Source of the DNA: Tetrapisispora phaffii CBS 4417
Lineage: Eukaryota > Ascomycota > Saccharomycetes > Saccharomycetales > Saccharomycetaceae
Length of the DNA stretch: 64,000 nucleotides
Reading direction: 5' to 3'
Assembly: GCF_000236905.1 (NCBI RefSeq)
Contig: NC_016529.1
Coordinates: 434,001-498,000 of the forward strand
Position numbers and translations under genes: made by a program. Numbering within the stretch: the first letter of the stretch is position 1; every line of letters begins with the position of its first letter. Below are positions 1 through 10,694 of the stretch, piece after piece. A model generated the notes under the pieces. The model saw only the letters and a program-made list of their open reading frames with translations, searched no databases and had not been told where the DNA came from.

Positions 1-436
1 TGCATTCACCATGTAACTGTTCAAATATATCAACTATTCATGCATTTTATATTCGATAATCATATCTTTAACCATTAAATAAGGTATAATCACTGTTATC
101 AGTGATAAGGTTTTTTTTTCAGAAATCAATATTTTTTTTCCAATCTAAAAACAAGTTTTAGAATATTATTAGTAATGCAAACGTATCATTAATTGATGAC
201 TGGCTTATAAGGAAAGAACTTATAAATAATCAATCTATATGAATCACTAGCTTGTAAAACTTCATTAATAACCAATGCATCAAATTGAGCGTAAGTGAGA
301 GCGAAATTATTGTTAATTTAAGTAGTGAACTATCTTATAGATAATAAGGATACCATATAGTCGATCACATTAAGTTGCAAGTAAAGTTGCAAATAAGGTT
401 GCAACTAGGTATAGAAGATAACATTGAAAACAAACT
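1..436. other. Upstream region of the OPT transporter gene
   Basis: AT-rich sequence with no convincing ORF. It ends in the presumed promoter and 5' leader of the transporter gene. Between 372 and 407 there are three near-tandem 12-bp units, each containing GTTGCAA, starting roughly 30-65 bp before the ATG. Nothing else is recognised. Confidence 0.6.
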
Positions 437-2683
437 ATGAGTTTAGGTGAAGAAGATGTCGGTAGTATGTCACGTAATGACATTTCATTGTCACCGGTCT
501 CAAACATAAACGCTCAACCTTGGAAAGAGAAACAAGAATTAAGGCAAATAACATTAAGAGGTACTGTGGCCGGTTTAACAATAGGTACGTTGGTACTTAT
601 ATCTAATTTCCAATTTGGACTTCAGACGGGATGGGTATCCATGATGTCTTTACCTTCTGCTCTTTTAGCATGTGCATTCTTTAAACAAATTTGGCCAACA
701 TTCTTCCCAGAAGATGCTGAGTTTACAGATGTAGAGACAGTTTACGTTCAAAGTATGGCTGTTGCTGTTGGAACTGGGCCGCTTGCATATGGATTTATTG
801 GTGTTATTCCAGCTATAGAGAAATTCATGACTAGAGAAGAGATGAATTTTACAAGAGAAGAGTTTGAATCATTCACATTGATCCAGTTGCTTTTTTGGTC
901 ATGTTCTCTTGCTTTCTTTGGGATATTTTTTGCTGTACCACTGAGAAGACAAGTAATCATAAGAGAAAAACTACCATTCCCAAGTGGCAGTGCAACGGCG
1001 GTCTTGATTTCAATTTTGACTGGTTCTAGGTTGATGCAGGAAATTACTAAAAAAGAGCTAATACGAATTAGAGATCGTAGATTAGAAGACTGTCCAGAAG
1101 TGCTTCAGCCAGCAAGTGAAGAGGAATCAATGGGCCTTTTAATGTCACAAGATAAAGATAACCATTCAGAAGGTAACTGTACACAATATGTAACAGAAGG
1201 TCATGGTGACATATCTCAAAGGATGGTGCTGCCATCAAATAAACAAAATTCTGCATATTCAAAGAACATGGAAATATTAGTTAAAACTTTTAGCGTTTCT
1301 GCTTTATATACACTTGTCTCATATTTTGTTCCTAAAATAAAGGAAATTAAAATATTTGGGAGACATGCCTCAGATAAATATGATTGGAATTTACAACCAT
1401 CGCCTGCTTATATAGGCCAGGGAATAATCATGGGTTTAAGGACAGTCACTTCGATGCTCTTTGGAAGCATTCTTGGGTGGGGTGTACTTGCTTGCCTTGC
1501 ATACAAGAGAAAATGGATTCAACCTGATGTCGATCCTGACGATTGGCAAAATGGACTACATGGTTGGCTAATATGGATTTCACTATCTATAATGATTGCA
1601 GATAGTCTAGTTGGTTTGATTATTTTAATAGTTAAAAACATTGTTGAATTTATATCATTTGATAATAGGCTAGATGTCTTATCTGACGCTTGGGACGATA
1701 CCTTTCAGTCAATGTTATTGGAGGAAGAGCATATAATCAATCAGAATGGATCTGATCCTTCATCAAGTCTACAAAACTCTGTTAAATTAGTTTCAGCCAC
1801 TATTGAAAATGAAGTAGGTTCAAAATATCTAATCAACTCGGTGACTGTTATCAGCGGTTTAATAGTTTCATCTATAATATGCATAGTGGTCATTGTCTAT
1901 CTATTTGGTGTCGATATCATTCCCATATATGCAATGACGACTGCCTTATTATTAGCATTAGTATTATCAGTACTCGGTATAAGAGCTCTGGGTGAAACAG
2001 ATTTAAATCCAGTTAGTGGTATAGGGAAATTGTCACAATTAATATTTGCATTAATTATTCCTAGTAGTCATTCAGGTGCGGTACTTCTCAATGTTGTAGC
2101 TGGTGGTGTAGCAGAAGCAGGTGCACAACAAGCTGGAGATTTGATGCAAGATTTGAAAACTGGTCATTTACTTGGTGCTTCACCCAAAGCTCAATTTTAT
2201 GCTCAAATTATAGGAGCGACTTGGTCAATATTCATGTCAAGTATAATGTACAAAATTTACAATATTGTTTATGAACTGCCAAATAATCAATTTAGAATCC
2301 CAACAGCACTGGTATGGATAGATTGTGCTAGGTTAATAACAGGACAAGGTTTACCTCCTATGGCCTTAGAGTGTTCGATAATATTTGGGTGCATATTTTC
2401 CATTTTATCATTAATTAGGAACTGTGAGTTTGGAAACAGTTCTAAGTTTAGAAAATGGATACCTTCTGGTATTGCCGTTGGAGTTGGTATGTACAACGCA
2501 CCTAGTTTTACTATTGCCAGATTTATTGGCGGTGTGTTTTCGCATTATTGGCTAAAAGGTCGTAAAGGAAGCTTCACTGCTAAAACTTGCATGATTGTAT
2601 TTAGTTCTGGTTTAATTTTAGGGGAAGGAATCTTAAGTATTATGAATATGATTTTTACACAATTTAAGGTTCCTCATTTATAG
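437..2683 (+). CDS. OPT-family oligopeptide/metal-chelate transporter (YGL114W-like)
   Basis: A polytopic membrane protein of 748 aa. Many hydrophobic segments are visible, including ones near residues 45-80, 100-125, 150-165, 475-515, 555-580 and 640-660. Polar, poorly conserved loops lie near 210-280 and 430-460. The conserved OPT features are an early FGLQTGW stretch, PFPSGSATA, and a glycine-rich GGVAEAGAQQAGDLMQDLKTG region. Known OPT proteins are proton-coupled importers of small peptides or metal chelates; the substrate of this branch is unassigned even in S. cerevisiae, whose YGL114W is about 725 aa. The call rests on this sequence plus synteny with SLD3 and TAF6. The start is the first ATG of the frame. 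It is convergent with SWC5, with a gap of under 140 bp. Confidence 0.9.
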   Translation: MSLGEEDVGSMSRNDISLSPVSNINAQPWKEKQELRQITLRGTVAGLTIGTLVLISNFQFGLQTGWVSMMSLPSALLACAFFKQIWPTFFPEDAEFTDVETVYVQSMAVAVGTGPLAYGFIGVIPAIEKFMTREEMNFTREEFESFTLIQLLFWSCSLAFFGIFFAVPLRRQVIIREKLPFPSGSATAVLISILTGSRLMQEITKKELIRIRDRRLEDCPEVLQPASEEESMGLLMSQDKDNHSEGNCTQYVTEGHGDISQRMVLPSNKQNSAYSKNMEILVKTFSVSALYTLVSYFVPKIKEIKIFGRHASDKYDWNLQPSPAYIGQGIIMGLRTVTSMLFGSILGWGVLACLAYKRKWIQPDVDPDDWQNGLHGWLIWISLSIMIADSLVGLIILIVKNIVEFISFDNRLDVLSDAWDDTFQSMLLEEEHIINQNGSDPSSSLQNSVKLVSATIENEVGSKYLINSVTVISGLIVSSIICIVVIVYLFGVDIIPIYAMTTALLLALVLSVLGIRALGETDLNPVSGIGKLSQLIFALIIPSSHSGAVLLNVVAGGVAEAGAQQAGDLMQDLKTGHLLGASPKAQFYAQIIGATWSIFMSSIMYKIYNIVYELPNNQFRIPTALVWIDCARLITGQGLPPMALECSIIFGCIFSILSLIRNCEFGNSSKFRKWIPSGIAVGVGMYNAPSFTIARFIGGVFSHYWLKGRKGSFTAKTCMIVFSSGLILGEGILSIMNMIFTQFKVPHL

Positions 2684-2821
2684 GTTATAGTTAGTTAAAT
2701 AGAGGAATATAATGTGATCGAATAAATGAATTTATATATTCTGTATAATATTACAACGATTTATTCAAAAAGTGAAATGCATCAAGCAGTCTTAGTTAAT
2801 AAACAGGTTCCCAGAGTTTAA

Positions 2822-3751
2822 CTATTTGGAATCTTCAAATTGCTGTGCAAGCTGCTTTTTTCTGAATTCTTTATATTTTTCGTTATCCTTTACTTCAACA
2901 CGATTTAAGAAATCTTGCTTTGCCAAATAACCATCTTTGTTATGCAAAGAAAGTTCTGCATTGATACCTTCTTTATCGACATATGTAACCCAATCCAATT
3001 TAGATTTCTCTAAAGTGGTCAAGTTAGGTTTCAATGAACCTGCTATTATTAGTTCTAAAATGGGTGGTCTTCTTAATGGACGCCTTAAGTTAAGTTTAAG
3101 TCCTTCTTTGTCTTTATGATCTACCTCTGTATTATTCTCAGTTTTTTCTTTTATCTCATCTTTATTGTTTTGTGCAGATTTCTCCCTTTGAAACTTCAAA
3201 TTGTTTAGATATTCTTTAGCCTCAGCACTCGATTTCAAAACTTGTTTCTTCTCGTTTACAACTTGGTCTGCAAATTTATACGATCTTTCTATCCATATCA
3301 TCTCCTCTCCCAACAATTCAGAAGTTGAATCAGTTATATCTGGGTTCTCTGATATGACAGACTTTGATGATAAAGTTGTATTCAGTCTCTCTTTACTGAG
3401 ATTTTGCAATTCTTCCCAAATATCGTTCGTCTTTGCAGATAGACCTTCCACTTGAAGATGGTGATATTTATATTTCTTTCTTGCCTCTTCCTCTAACTTA
3501 GCTGCATGTCTAGTCCTAATCAAACCACCAGTTTCACTAACAATAGAAGAATAATTCATTTTGTCACTTTCTTCGTAGTCATTTTCATTTTCTTCATCAC
3601 TTTCACTATCGTTGATTTCTCCAACATTACCATCAGTGATATTATCGACAGTACTTACTTTGTTTGGATCATAATCCTCGTCTTCTTCTTCATTATATTC
3701 ATCATTAAGGTCGGAATCGTCTACCACTTTGTTCTTCAAATCATATGCCAT
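2822..3751 (-). CDS. SWC5: SWR1-complex subunit Swc5, BCNT/bucentaur family
   Basis: A 309-aa nuclear protein. The acidic N-terminal half has runs of D and E around residues 15-60, suited to binding H2A-H2B. The C-terminal BCNT domain, about residues 235-305, contains WVTYVDKEGI, a Y-L-x-K-x-x-F-L stretch and the terminal K-EFRKKQLAQQFE signature. In S. cerevisiae Swc5 is needed by SWR1 to exchange H2A for H2A.Z. I chose the ATG at 3751 (MAYDLKNK): the frame runs 40 codons further upstream, but that part is hydrophobic, begins at a non-ATG codon and does not look like Swc5. The length is close to the roughly 303 aa of the S. cerevisiae protein. The position matches YBR231C in the chromosome II series. 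Confidence 0.92.
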   Translation of the reverse strand: MAYDLKNKVVDDSDLNDEYNEEEDEDYDPNKVSTVDNITDGNVGEINDSESDEENENDYEESDKMNYSSIVSETGGLIRTRHAAKLEEEARKKYKYHHLQVEGLSAKTNDIWEELQNLSKERLNTTLSSKSVISENPDITDSTSELLGEEMIWIERSYKFADQVVNEKKQVLKSSAEAKEYLNNLKFQREKSAQNNKDEIKEKTENNTEVDHKDKEGLKLNLRRPLRRPPILELIIAGSLKPNLTTLEKSKLDWVTYVDKEGINAELSLHNKDGYLAKQDFLNRVEVKDNEKYKEFRKKQLAQQFEDSK

Positions 3752-4287
3752 ATTTTGTTTCACAGTATATTTATCTCTATATCTATTTATATCAAATATG
3801 AAATATAGCAATACAATATATCTACACATTAAGAGGGTAAAACAGTACAAACGTGGGCAATGAAACGACAAAGTTTATAAGTTTTAATAATTTCTACCTT
3901 TTTATATCTCTATGTTGACCTCTAAAAGTAGTATCTCAACTTTCAATATCAAAAAATGGAAACAGCGGCATCTGCTAACTTTAAACGTTAGAAGAATAAA
4001 ACTAAAAGGTTAATTTGAAGTGTTTAAACATCTAGACTTAGTTACATTAACTGTTTTTTAGTTGACCAGAAAAGCAGTGTTTCAATTATTTTTCTTGTGG
4101 TGGATTTGTTGGAATAATCGTAAAGTTATACTTTGATAAGAAGAAAGCAATATTTTGTTCAATAAAACAAGATAATTGAAGTCATCCTGATAGTAAACAG
4201 GTTTGAGATATATACTTTAAGTTTTTTTACAGGTATAAGAGGTTCACGATTGATAGAAGTTATGCTCTTGGTTGTTTGAGTGAAAAT
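3752..4287. other. Divergent promoter region SWC5-SLD3
   Basis: Non-coding AT-rich spacer of about 535 bp between two divergently transcribed genes. It has poly-T tracts, for example near 4054-4060 and 4224-4229, as is common in yeast promoters. I saw no MCB (ACGCGT), PAC or Reb1 site here. Confidence 0.5.
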
Positions 4288-6282
4288 ATGGAAAATTTAG
4301 AACTGCTTACATCATTTCAGACACTCCCAAAGAATGTGGTTGTCCATACTTCTGACTACAGTATCCTTATATCTACTGGGTTACCTATAGCTTTCCAAGA
4401 TAAACTGGCATCATTTGGAAGTTCATGGAAGCATCTATGTAAATATGGAAATGACGATGTGATCATATTGGAAAGATATGGTAGCAACTATTGGATATCA
4501 TATCCAACTTCAATTCGTGATATAGACGAAATACCAAAGCCATTAGCAGAACTTGACAAGGAACCAAACACAGAGAGACCTAGCAAAATAATCGAATTTT
4601 ATAAACAGGAATTTTTAAAGATATTAGAAGAAATGGATATTGACAAGACCCAGGCTCCAGTAGTAGGGAATTTGAAGTTGAATATGTTACCTCCAGATAC
4701 AACAATAGAAAATATTGCTCCTACTACTTACGATCCAAAAGCATATCTAGAAATTAAATATAACGAAAGCTTATTTTCTACAAATAATCCTCTGGTGTAT
4801 TTTGTGAAGTCATCATTAAGTAGGCTACGAAGCATGTGCAAGACGACAGACAAGGTTGAATATTTGACGTTATATAAAGATAACATTTTGGAGTTCTTCT
4901 TGGATATTGATTCATTTAATAAGAAACATCAAGGTAATAAACTCATTGCTATTCCTTCAGAAAAAGATACAACAGAGAAGAACAGAAGGTTGTATTTACA
5001 GCAATTGAATGTGAATCTAGAAGAAGAAGAGATGGTTATTAAAAATGATATAGGAATGTTATTGAAACTTCGAGAAATTAAATTACAAATCATTCTTATA
5101 TTGGAATTGATTATTATCAATGATTTAGATTCCAAATTTGTAGAATTTGACAAAGAATATGCCAATCGGTTAAAGAAAAGGTCGTTAAATTTAACCAAGC
5201 CTAGTGTATTTAAGAGTAGAAGAAGAGTGAAAATAAAATTAAATGAAGATAAGAACACTACTGAATTAGATAATAAAAAGAATAAATCTGATTTTATTGA
5301 GCAATTAGATTTATATCTAGATAATTTGAATATTCTAGATATTTTATTGGCAAGCGAGCCAGAAATGATGGATAATGAAAACTTAAGAAAGATCCAAGAA
5401 CAAAAACTAAATTTAATGAATAAGACAAAAGAGGCTTCTTCAGTCGGATTTATTAATTATATATTAATCCCATTTTATAATAAAAGGGTACCGAACGCAA
5501 TAAAGTTCATTGCAAGTAAATTAAAAGCTCCAAGTTTGAAATCTAGAGAGAACTTTGGAAAATCGTCATCAAAAAACTCTCTATCAGACTTACAATTTGA
5601 TATGAAAAATTTCGAAAATGGTATCGGTAGTTCTCAAAGCTCTTCCAGATATAGTTCAACACCTTCGTCACCTAAAATTAAGATGCCACCTTTCTTGAAA
5701 AGGACATCAACAATTCAGAAGGCTCCCAATTTCATTATTGAGCACTCTAGTTCTAATTTATCAGAATTTTTGGAGTCAAAACAGTCATTTAGTAAGCCAG
5801 CTTCACTCAGTAGAACAAATTCCGATTTGAGTATGCTTCAAAAAAGACAATTATCGGTGACCGAATTAGCAACTTCTTCGCAGGTGATATCGACGACATC
5901 ACTTGTAGTAAGTGAGCTTCCAGGAAATGCACTTAAACGGTCTTATAACGATGCACGTAAACAGAAATCATTCCGCAGAGTCGGTAAAATGAAATCCACC
6001 ACTACACTTGCTGAAATGGTTAATGAAAGACCCAGAGGTGATAGAAATTCCGAGGAAATGGTTCAAGTCACAGCAACTCCATTAACCAAAAGAAGAGAAG
6101 CCCTTAAGAGTGATATATTGAATAATATTATAGAATCACCTGTTATTGCAGAAACATCACTCTCTGAAGGTAAAATTATACAAGACTCACCATATAGTTC
6201 TACGCAAGAATTAGCAACCAAGGTGCATTCCCCTAATGTTAGGAAGAAAGTCAAAAGACGGCTATTTGCACCTTCGACATAA
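4288..6282 (+). CDS. SLD3: DNA replication initiation protein Sld3
   Basis: 664 aa, against about 668 in S. cerevisiae. Sld3 loads Cdc45 on the Mcm2-7 helicase at origins. After CDK phosphorylation it binds Dpb11, which makes it a limiting switch of S phase. The N-terminal block (about 1-120) corresponds to the Sld7-binding region. The central helical block (about 130-410, for example NPLVYFVKSSLSRLRSMCK and SSVGFINYILIPFYNKRVP) corresponds to the Cdc45-binding Sld3 domain. The C-terminal third is Ser-rich, with several SP/TP motifs (SSTPSSPK, ATPLTKRR, HSPNVRKK) expected for CDK control, and ends in a basic KKVKRRLF. The first ATG is at 4288; a TTG four codons upstream is not used as a start. 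Position and strand match YGL113W. Confidence 0.92.
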   Translation: MENLELLTSFQTLPKNVVVHTSDYSILISTGLPIAFQDKLASFGSSWKHLCKYGNDDVIILERYGSNYWISYPTSIRDIDEIPKPLAELDKEPNTERPSKIIEFYKQEFLKILEEMDIDKTQAPVVGNLKLNMLPPDTTIENIAPTTYDPKAYLEIKYNESLFSTNNPLVYFVKSSLSRLRSMCKTTDKVEYLTLYKDNILEFFLDIDSFNKKHQGNKLIAIPSEKDTTEKNRRLYLQQLNVNLEEEEMVIKNDIGMLLKLREIKLQIILILELIIINDLDSKFVEFDKEYANRLKKRSLNLTKPSVFKSRRRVKIKLNEDKNTTELDNKKNKSDFIEQLDLYLDNLNILDILLASEPEMMDNENLRKIQEQKLNLMNKTKEASSVGFINYILIPFYNKRVPNAIKFIASKLKAPSLKSRENFGKSSSKNSLSDLQFDMKNFENGIGSSQSSSRYSSTPSSPKIKMPPFLKRTSTIQKAPNFIIEHSSSNLSEFLESKQSFSKPASLSRTNSDLSMLQKRQLSVTELATSSQVISTTSLVVSELPGNALKRSYNDARKQKSFRRVGKMKSTTTLAEMVNERPRGDRNSEEMVQVTATPLTKRREALKSDILNNIIESPVIAETSLSEGKIIQDSPYSSTQELATKVHSPNVRKKVKRRLFAPST

Positions 6283-6452
6283 TCATATATATAGATAATA
6301 ATATGTTCAAGTCATCACTTAAGATTCATTGGATATGTACACTCATATTTTTGGGATTTTCTAAGGATGTTATTTAAAGTATCATTGCATTATTTATATA
6401 TTATTACTTAATGGTATATGCTATCGCACTGCAGCATACCATTATTTATTGT

Positions 6453-7976
6453 TTATTCACCAAAAAAGATAGCTTGAATTAAAGCTTTGGAGTCATCTCT
6501 TTTTAATACGTGATGTGCAATTGTAACACCACATCTTTCGACTAGTTTCTTTTGTTCTTCATCAGTCACTTCACTGTTATCTTCTTGTGATAGTTGCGGT
6601 AAGTCATCTTTCAGAATCAATAGACAGTTAATAATCATATTGATCAAGTACCTCGTTTCTTCTGGAGTGAATTTACCAGGTCTATCTTCATCGAAATCTT
6701 CTAAGGCTATATTTTGTTCAGCAAATGCAAGTTTTGACCAACTATGAAGGTTTCCTAAGAAAAATCTAATGGATTCGGCCTCCAGCACTGAAATGCCACG
6801 TAAACAACCGTAATAAGTACCGAACGCACGATTAGTGTCTAAAAATGTCTTCAACAAAGTTCTCGTTACACGAGGCTTCAAAGATTTGTATATTTGTGGG
6901 TATTTCTTTAATAAATAGTCTAATAGTGATGCAGCAAAATCACGTAAAGCATTTGTCTTCTCTAAAAATTCACTTGTGCTTTCAGCTGATTCCTCATTTT
7001 GAGAACCTCCAATTTTTTTGGCTAACAATAAAGTTAAAATTGAAGGCATTAAGGAATGAATATATGGATCTAAAAATATGGATTCATTACTTAATAAAGC
7101 GTAAATCATTTCTAAAATAGTTGATAATAAATCTAAATCAGATAAATGATGAGTTATTTGCTCTGCAATGAATTGAATAAAGTATGGTACCAATTGATGT
7201 AACCCACTATCTGTCTTCAAAGATGACAATGCAGCAGCCTTCATGTATTGCGCTTCTTCACTTTCTATGTTTGGATTTGTAAGTGCAGAGACAACTTTGT
7301 TGAAATATATTTGTAATTCTTTTGATAGAACATGTTTAACCAAAGGTTTAATTTCTGTGTTTTGACCAGGTTTAACAGTTGAAGCCTGATAACTATCTTT
7401 ATCTTCGGATAACGAGATAGGTGCAGTGGAAGAGGAAGATTGGATACTATTGTCATTCAAAGCTGTCACGATAGCACCTCTCACCATTGGAGGTTGGGAG
7501 ACTCTTATATCGTTTAAATTAGGATTTTGGGCAATAGCTGGTTGAATACCTTCAACAGCTAACCAATGTGTAGTAAATGTCGGTAATCTTGGAACTTGTG
7601 GTAACGGTTCATTAATTAATTTATCAAAATCAACTTCTTCATCGTCAACATAATATAAAGATTGACCCCCTTGTGCACTCACTCTATTAAAAGTTATACT
7701 TCTGTTTCGAGCAGATCCATCGTGATAACCATATAATGGTTCGACGTTTAAAATACGCAAAGCTTTAGCGATGTCATCTGTCGTCAAAAGATCTCTCTTC
7801 GAATGTCTCTTGAACTTCACAGCTTGTTCGATGATTTCTAATATACGATACTCCACATCCATAGCTAAACTTTTCAAAACATCTTCATTAATGTTATCAA
7901 CACCTAATGATTCAGCAACATCCTTGACAGTGTCGTGAGGCGACCAAATAGAATATGATTGTTGTGGGTTTGACAT
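6453..7976 (-). CDS. TAF6: TFIID/SAGA subunit TAF6
   Basis: 507 aa (S. cerevisiae about 516). The N-terminal histone fold, about residues 5-75 ([17 protein letters not shown] to [15 protein letters not shown]), is H4-like and pairs with the H3-like Taf9. It is followed by a linker with the conserved [12 protein letters not shown] and [18 protein letters not shown] motifs, then a long helical HEAT-type C-terminal domain (about 215-495). The protein is a scaffold in TFIID and SAGA, hence part of general Pol II transcription. The start at 7976 (MSNPQQSY) is chosen because the 22 codons upstream begin at a non-ATG codon. It is convergent with SLD3, matching YGL112C. Confidence 0.95.
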   Translation of the reverse strand: MSNPQQSYSIWSPHDTVKDVAESLGVDNINEDVLKSLAMDVEYRILEIIEQAVKFKRHSKRDLLTTDDIAKALRILNVEPLYGYHDGSARNRSITFNRVSAQGGQSLYYVDDEEVDFDKLINEPLPQVPRLPTFTTHWLAVEGIQPAIAQNPNLNDIRVSQPPMVRGAIVTALNDNSIQSSSSTAPISLSEDKDSYQASTVKPGQNTEIKPLVKHVLSKELQIYFNKVVSALTNPNIESEEAQYMKAAALSSLKTDSGLHQLVPYFIQFIAEQITHHLSDLDLLSTILEMIYALLSNESIFLDPYIHSLMPSILTLLLAKKIGGSQNEESAESTSEFLEKTNALRDFAASLLDYLLKKYPQIYKSLKPRVTRTLLKTFLDTNRAFGTYYGCLRGISVLEAESIRFFLGNLHSWSKLAFAEQNIALEDFDEDRPGKFTPEETRYLINMIINCLLILKDDLPQLSQEDNSEVTDEEQKKLVERCGVTIAHHVLKRDDSKALIQAIFFGE

Positions 7977-8422
7977 CGTTGAAAATGCACTCGAACTGAT
8001 TATTGTATAATGTATAACTCTGAAATGATCTACCTCCAACACTCGAATGAATCTTTGGCACGTTTAATCAATTATACATCATTAATAGTCTATTGATATA
8101 TCAAATTAAATAAACTTATTCTTTAAATTTGAACTCTTTGACTTAGAATTTGTTTTTCCAATTTTTCAATTTAATCGATGTTCGTCGAAAACAGAAACCT
8201 TCAAAACCAACATCGACAACCCTGTAACCCAAGCTAATGCCAATATATTAAAGATGTAGCTCGGTAAGAGGTTGAAACTGGGTAAGTTAGTGGATCATTA
8301 TGGTGTTGTATTCCCACTCAGTGTGTTTGCTTCCAAGTTTTCAATTTAAGTTGGCAGTTTCAAAGCTCATAAAAACTGAGAGTAAATTAAAAACCATACG
8401 CCAAGATACAATATTAATCAAC
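7977..8422. other. Divergent promoter region TAF6-DAD3
   Basis: About 445 bp of spacer between TAF6 and DAD3. An in-frame ATG at 8300 lies upstream of the DAD3 start chosen here and would add 41 residues not seen in the family, so it is probably in the promoter or 5' leader. I recognise no other motif. Confidence 0.5.
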
Positions 8423-8689
8423 ATGCCAGAGGAATTAAGTCCATTACAGCAAGATGTACTCGATAGGTATTCAAAATTAGCCAACATTTTACATTCATTA
8501 GATGATACGTTGAATGAGATAAATACTTCGTCGACGGAGTCCAGGACTTCCCCTGAAGAAGTTATTAATGAAATGAGAGAAATAGAGATCAAGATTGGGT
8601 TAGTTGGCACTTTACTTAAAGGTAGTGTGTATTCATTCATATTGCAACAGAAGAAACAAAAACAAGAGCAACAGCAACTACAACAATAA
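8423..8689 (+). CDS. DAD3: DASH/Dam1 complex subunit Dad3
   Basis: 88 aa, close to the roughly 94 aa of S. cerevisiae Dad3 (YBR233W-A). The diagnostic stretches are LSPLQQDVLDRYSKLANIL and the near-invariant EIKIGLVGTLLKGSVYSFIL. The rest is a short helical protein ending in a Q/K-rich tail. Dad3 is one of ten subunits of the ring-forming Dam1/DASH complex, which couples kinetochores to microtubule plus ends. The ATG at 8423 is chosen because it places the SPLQQ motif a few residues from the N-terminus, as in the family. It is easily missed by gene finders because of its size. It is convergent with ARC40. Confidence 0.93.
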   Translation: MPEELSPLQQDVLDRYSKLANILHSLDDTLNEINTSSTESRTSPEEVINEMREIEIKIGLVGTLLKGSVYSFILQQKKQKQEQQQLQQ

Positions 8690-8992
8690 TAATAATGGTT
8701 TAATTGGGGAACTAGGAATGCTCTCATCCCACAGATGGAGGTGACTTTATTGCAGGTACATTTTTATATTTCATTTTGACTATCTGGTAATGCAATCCAA
8801 ATGGGTTACGGTTGTATGCTTTCAGATAAAATCAGTTGTAAAATTATATTTAAGTTTAATTAATTCAAATTAAAGATATTTTGAAAATAAATCTAATTTG
8901 TAATAAGTTTTGAAACTATATTCAGTGATGAATCTCATTATAATAGTTTACAAATCGTATACAAAATTCATCTTTCTATAGTATATCATCAA
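8690..8992. other. Convergent intergenic DAD3-ARC40
   Basis: About 300 bp of AT-rich 3' flanking sequence shared by two convergent genes. No ORF, RNA gene or repeat is recognised. Confidence 0.5.
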
Positions 8993-10126
8993 TTATAGAT
9001 TATATAAAACAATTTCACCATCTAGACCACAAGATGAAACTTGGCTGACTTTTCCGTTATTTTCATTAAAGACTTTTAGGTCTACAATTGCATTTAAATG
9101 GGCACTTTCCTTGACAGAGGCAGAAACAGAACCTTTTAAATCTAACTCTTTGAACTTCTTCAAAGCGGAGATACCAAATGTTGGGTTGGCTGTTTCATCA
9201 TCATCTGCAGAAATATCTAAAGAATTGATGGATTTGGCAATACCTTCTGAAGTCTTGTTGAAGTCCTTGGAGAAACCCCAGGTACCGTTATTTTCAGTAA
9301 ACAAGACTGGGTGACGAGTATAACCAGCACATAAAATAGAAGCTTCATCAACCCAAACAACAGTACGGTATGGCAAACCTTCTGGAGCATCGACACTTTG
9401 AACGTTACCTTGGTAGTCGGCAACATTCAAAGAACCATCTTGGGCAACGTAGGCAATTTTCTCCAAGTTGGAACGCCATTCGACATCGTTGATGTAAGAG
9501 CCTTGATAGAACTCTCTAATTAAAGAACCGAATGGGAACTTTTCACCCCATGGTGAGTTTGTAACAGCTTCCTTGGTGTCTAAACCCTTGATGAAACCAG
9601 AGAAGACACGCATGTAACCATCAGTACCACCGGTAGCCAATAAGACACCGTTTGAGTGCCATGATAAAGTGTTGATAGTAGACTTGATTGGTTTTTTAAT
9701 ATGTTTGGAAACCCACCAATTGTTTTCTTGTTCGTAGTAACAAACGGCGACGATTCTTGCACTAGAACCAACAGCAAATTTGTAACCATTTGGAGCCCAA
9801 CTCACAGCAGTTGCAGCTCTGTTGATACGCAACAAGACTAGCGTTGGCTTATAAGTGCCATCGCTTAATGGTTCCCAAACGTAAGCATTACGATCTTGAG
9901 AACAAGTAACAATACGTCCATGAATAGAAATATCAACAGCGGTAACAGTTTTGTCATGGTTTTCCAAAGTCACATGTAACTTTGGGGGGGAATTGGCACC
10001 TTGCATTCTGTAGATGTAACATTTGGTATCGCAAGTAATGGCCAAAATAGTCCTGTCAGCAGAGAAACAGTGGGAATAAATTGGACCTTTGACCAACTTA
10101 AACTTAGCTAGAACAGAGTTATCCAT
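8993..10126 (-). CDS. ARC40: Arp2/3 complex subunit Arc40 (ARPC1), WD40 protein
   Basis: 377 aa (S. cerevisiae about 384). It is a WD40 propeller with recognisable repeats such as HDKTVTAVDISIHGRIVTCSQDRNAYVWEP, INRAATAVSWAPNGYKFAVGSSARIVAVCYYE and STINTLSWHSNGVLLATGGTDGYMRVFS. This is the ARPC1 subunit, which holds Arp2 and Arp3 in place and nucleates branched actin at endocytic patches. The ATG directly precedes the conserved N-terminus (MDNSVLAKFKLVKGPIYSHCFS). Optimal codons appear often, fitting good expression. Position matches YBR234C. Confidence 0.95.
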   Translation of the reverse strand: MDNSVLAKFKLVKGPIYSHCFSADRTILAITCDTKCYIYRMQGANSPPKLHVTLENHDKTVTAVDISIHGRIVTCSQDRNAYVWEPLSDGTYKPTLVLLRINRAATAVSWAPNGYKFAVGSSARIVAVCYYEQENNWWVSKHIKKPIKSTINTLSWHSNGVLLATGGTDGYMRVFSGFIKGLDTKEAVTNSPWGEKFPFGSLIREFYQGSYINDVEWRSNLEKIAYVAQDGSLNVADYQGNVQSVDAPEGLPYRTVVWVDEASILCAGYTRHPVLFTENNGTWGFSKDFNKTSEGIAKSINSLDISADDDETANPTFGISALKKFKELDLKGSVSASVKESAHLNAIVDLKVFNENNGKVSQVSSCGLDGEIVLYNL

Positions 10127-10694
10127 GGCTGATGATAGTTTGATTTAAAATAATAGAGTATTGCAGGAATATGTCTATAGTAATTTTCTTTGAGAAGATA
10201 CTAATGGAAAATATTAGGTATAAAAGAACACAAATTTTGAATGCTAGGATGAAGGAAACACTGGGAGACTCTCAACCAATGCGGTATATATTCAATAGTA
10301 TTCTAATGTAATTTGTATATGTCTATTCATAAGAGTCAATGAATAAATAACAAACAAGGAAAAAAGATCAGTTCTTAAAACTAAAGTTCGTTTTATATAT
10401 TTGTCAATTTCTATGAAGTGCTAAAGCGAAGAGTGCCCCTATAAAGTGAATAGGTGACAGATGATATAGAGACGACAGCAATGGTTTAGAATGAAACTCG
10501 AGGTAAAGGGTAAGCAATAGAACTTTTAAAGGTGCAGGTTGTTGTAATCCCACTAGTGTTTTTGATTTCACTATCCCAGAATATGGCTGTGTTACAAGAA
10601 CTGTTTAAATACGAATGCATATTGATATAAAATTGGTTACCAAAAATTTATATAGTGACAATGTAGTATATATATATCAGTGATTATACCTTTG
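10127..10694. other. ARC40 promoter and CUE3 3' flank
   Basis: About 570 bp without an ORF worth calling. It serves as upstream DNA for ARC40 and 3' flank for CUE3, both on the minus strand. A TATATATAT run lies near 10668-10677, close to the CUE3 stop, where it could act in 3'-end formation. I see no gene. Confidence 0.5.

Noticed and set aside
3752..3871. 40-codon N-terminal extension of SWC5
   Set aside because: It begins at a non-ATG codon, is hydrophobic and unlike Swc5; probably promoter DNA.
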